Part shown: positions 61,101 to 64,000 of the stretch, piece by piece | Layout of the letters: each line of letters begins with the position of its first letter | Position numbering within the stretch: position 1 is the stretch's first letter | Assembly: GCF_902686445.1 (NCBI RefSeq) | Contig: NC_062218.1 | Coordinates: 135,083,241-135,147,240 of the forward strand | Direction of reading: 5' to 3' | DNA: 64,000 nt | Source: Sciurus carolinensis | Taxonomy: Eukaryota; Chordata; Mammalia; Rodentia; Sciuridae | Position numbers and translations under genes: made by a program | Notes under the pieces: model-generated | Databases searched by the model: none | What the model was told of the DNA's origin: nothing | What the model saw: the letters and a program-made list of their open reading frames with translations, nothing else

Positions 61101-63130
61101 CTCCTGTGTTATTGTCTCCCTTCTTCAAGGCAGAACCTAAGCTATCTAGTACTTTATCTCTCACAAAGTCAGTGATCCTTTAGCAAATGACTTGGTTGTG
61201 GACATTGACGTTTTGCCACATGGACATTGAAAACTGGCTCTATCCAATTGTCAAGTCCTAAGTACTAATAAATCTGGCCCTCTCAACTAATTTTTGGTAT
61301 ATGAGTCTCAGAGCACTGTCAAGTCTATTTTTAAGTAGGCCATGTATTATTTGCCCTGAACTTCATGCCTCTTGTGTTTCTGGTCAAAATTGCTGGTTTG
61401 GGCTCATGGAAAAAAAATAGCTGACTTTATTTATGAAACATGGAAAACAAGATGAGCCAGGAGTATCTTGGAGTGTAAGAAATTTTGAAGCGACCCTCCC
61501 CCCCAAAAAAAAAGAAAAAGGAAGAAACAAAAATGAGAAATAAGAGCATACTGAAGAGACACAGCAGCCAAGATGGAAGAGTTTCAAATAATCAAAGCTG
61601 GAACAATTTAAAAAACAGAGTATTACAGGTTGAGCATCACTAATCTGGAAATCCCTAATCCAAAATTCTCCACAGACCAAAACTTTTCAGTGTGACATGA
61701 CCTCATGGAGTTGCAGTCAAAACACAGGCTCACTAAAAATAGTGTATGAAATTACCTTCAGGGTATGTGTATAAGAAACATAAATTTCATGTTTATGTTT
61801 ATAATATGAACATTAATTCATGTTCATGAAACATGAATTTCATGTTTTAACCTGGGTCCCATCTCTGAGGTATCTCATTATGTATGTGTAAATATTCCAA
61901 AATCCAAAAAATCTGAAACACTCTGGTCCCTAGCTTTTCAGATAAGGAACATCTTCCAATGCTGGATGTATAAAAATAAATGTAAATAAATCCATACTGA
62001 TAAAAACAAGTGATTGGATAAGGAAATAAATTGGAACGAAGAAACAAACTTTCCTTTTGGAATATTTCCAGGTAATGTATGTAAACACTTTCCCCACCTC
62101 CACTCACACCTACCAAAATGTGAAGTTTAACCCTCTGCTACCCCCTTGAGAGTGGGCTGGACCTGGTGACTTTCTGCCAAAAACAGAAAGGGAAAAATAA
62201 TCTTTGCAGTGTAGAAACTTGATAAATATTCATTAGTATGGTTCTCTCATTAGTGATATTTCATGTTGGTATTACATATCCCTGATAGAATGTAAAAAGG
62301 ACACTTCACTTCTGTGGAATTCTTCCCCAAGAGCCATCATGGTAACCATGAAGAAGTCAGAGATCCCCAAATAGAAAGACATCATACAAAATACCTGGCA
62401 AAGAGTTAATAACATGAGAAATAAGAGAAGATACATTTGCATAAAATTATAAATAATCTAGGGTGATCTGAAGTATGAAAGAGGATGTGTATAGGCTGTT
62501 TACAAGTATACATCATTTTATAGAAGGCACTTGAGCATCTGAATATTGCAGTATCTGCAGAGGCTCTTGGAACCAGTCCCCTGTGGAAACTGAGGGACAA
62601 TTGTAAGGCTGACATTGTAATGATTTCAGATGGGATGGCACACAGTGCTCAGTGGCCAACCTTGGAATGAGCTGGGATGTGTGATCATAAAATGAAGAAA
62701 ATTATTCCCAGAATGTACCATGGCCACTAAATCAACTGAAAGAATCTTATTCTGACTCTTTTCTGGAAGCAAGACCTGCATCGCCCAACAGGCTGTTCCC
62801 CAGAAATGAAGAGAATGTGGCAGACATTGGTTGGAGGAGTCTCGTGATAACCTGCCACTATAAAACTGGTCTTAGACATCACCATTAAGTCCTCTGGGTT
62901 AAAAAGAGACACAAATGCAAAAACAAAGAAGTTTCTGCTCACTTCTCCCAAGCTCCTTCCCACCCAGTAAAGTTGGATGAAGGGGGCTGCTTCCCACACC
63001 AGGCACAGGAAGCCCTGCTATGGCAGCTGCAGAACAGTAGCAGGAAAGGCTGAGTCTGTCTGACTGGGCATATTGCCAAACTGCTTCTGAACAACATGCT
63101 TCTTGCTACCCAGAGAGGAAGGCTGTCATG
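58131..63130 (+). other. Unit C 3' flank (diverged duplication)
   Basis: No gene is visible. It is co-linear with 8124-16100 of unit A after removing the A-specific insertions, at roughly 75-80%. A short direct duplication ACACTGGCCAGC is present at 58428-58452, and an inverted, AT-rich CATGAAA/TTTCATG cluster lies near 61785-61850. Confidence 0.7.
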
Positions 63131-63221
63131 ACATCTTGGCATATTTCGTTTCATTAACGGGTAAATCTCAGTCTGTCTCAGAAGTAGAACAACCTTCCTG
63201 CCTTTCTAAGAACAGCATAAG

Positions 63222-63226
<5 letters not shown>

Positions 63227-63261
<35 letters not shown>

Positions 63262-63338
63262 GTGGTGCTGGGGATTGAACCCAGGGCCTTGTGCTTGTGA
63301 GGCAAGTACTCTACCAACTGAGCTATATCCCCAGCCCA
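63227..63338 (-). mobile_element. ID SINE
   Basis: On the plus strand there is a poly-T of about 34 bases, then GGGGATTGAACCCAGGGCCT (B-box complement) and CTGAGCTATATCCCCAGCCC (A-box complement). The 11-bp target-site duplications are CATAAGAGATT at 63216-63226 and CATAGGAGATT at 63339-63349. The long uninterrupted tail suggests a recent insertion. Confidence 0.95.
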
Positions 63339-63349
63339 CATAGGAGATT

Positions 63350-64000
63350 CTTAACACTTGAATTTCAGGCTCTGGTCGATAGAGACCCTGATACCTCCCT
63401 AAGTATAGTCACAGATTTAATGATAATATCAGCAAAAATCGCATCTGGTCCCAAAGAGGCTAGGAAGGTATGTTCTGACCCCAATAAAGAACAAGGGAAT
63501 TGGGACTCCTAATCCCAAATAGCAGCCAAGCATGGGCCACTGTCATTACCTGCCCCATCTACCCCATCACGTGTCAGTTAATTGTCCATCTTTTACCATT
63601 CCAACCACTCCAAATATACATATTCTGAATAATTGGGTGATAAATTAGGTCTGCTCCAAGTTGGGATCTGGATTCTTCCTAGGCTCTTGATGAGCCTAGA
63701 AAATATTTAGAGAGGACATGGTCAGCCCTCCACAGCAAATGTGGATCTACAGAGACAGACATCTCAGCAGGGGGATTGAACTTTCCTTTAAAATTCTCAA
63801 CAGGAATCCTGCAGCGCCTGCGCGTCGGGAGGCGTTGTTCAGGACCTGCCGCTGGCTGGCTGCCCGGTGCCCCAGCGCACGCCTGCAGCACCCATCCTAA
63901 GCGAGATGAGCTCGCACTTGGTGGTGCTCTGAGCCTGGTGGGACTGCTGCGTGGCCTGAGCCAGGTCCTGCGCAAGGCAGAGGCCGGGGGCGCGGCCTAG
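63350..64000. other. Unassigned sequence with GC-rich end
   Basis: I could not identify this stretch. Homology to unit A appears to stop near 63130-63200. From about 63805 the composition turns sharply GC- and CpG-rich (GCGCCTGCGCGTCGGGAGGC). Open frames exist on both strands (63776-64000 plus; 63679-63975 minus) but show no domain that I recognise. A retrocopy or the edge of a CpG island are both possible. Confidence 0.4.

Noticed and set aside
61785..61850. Inverted CATGAAA/TTTCATG cluster as a regulatory palindrome
   Set aside because: Short, AT-rich, absent from unit A at the matching place; most simply local repeat growth.

Overview
The window is mammalian nuclear DNA, most likely from a squirrel-family rodent (Sciuridae). 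The evidence is tRNA-derived ID-type SINEs carrying A- and B-box-like motifs, composite B1-plus-ID SINEs, MaLR-type LTRs, several L1 families and intronless olfactory receptor (OR) coding exons. There are no bacterial-style operons. The species call is an inference from repeat style recalled from memory, not from a database search.

The functional content is three intact, same-strand OR genes, probably of OR family 1: OR-A at 7194-8123, OR-B at 35348-36271 and OR-C at 57207-58130. Each has a splice-acceptor-like tract directly before its ATG. Each also lies about 2.3-3.5 kb downstream of a conserved block with an Olf-1/EBF-like motif and a splice-donor-like CAG|GTAA, a plausible promoter and 5' non-coding exon. 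The three genes sit in three diverged tandem duplication units: A about 4.4-16.6 kb, B about 30.9-38.9 kb, C about 53.8-63.1 kb. The coding exons are about 96-99% identical, while flanks a few dozen bases away look only about 75-80% alike. OR-B and OR-C share a 556-bp stretch with no difference that I could find. This points to gene conversion confined to the coding exon.

Almost everything else is retrotransposon-derived. At least three L1 groups, distinguished by unrelated 3' UTRs, are nested in older L1 copies. One group carries TTAGGG-like telomeric repeats in its 3' UTR. Several insertions have recognisable target-site duplications: L1s at 2733-2977, 13162-14728, 26322-29925, 38907-42190 and 43764-49154, and SINEs at 23551-23663, 46461-46545 and 63227-63338. 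No L1 looks coding-competent.

Three processed pseudogenes are recognisable: RSL1D1 (196-1591), VPS54 C-terminal half (about 23230-25085, split by a SINE) and ENOPH1 (50925-53826, with target-site duplications). MaLR/MLT1 LTRs occur at 1742-2162, 3955-4414, 29996-30450 and 38327-38781. Microsatellites are common. The last 200 bases (63800-64000) are GC-rich and unidentified.

The array appears to have grown by duplicating an OR together with its flanks. The copies were then changed independently by insertions and by one large deletion in unit B, while their coding exons kept being homogenised.
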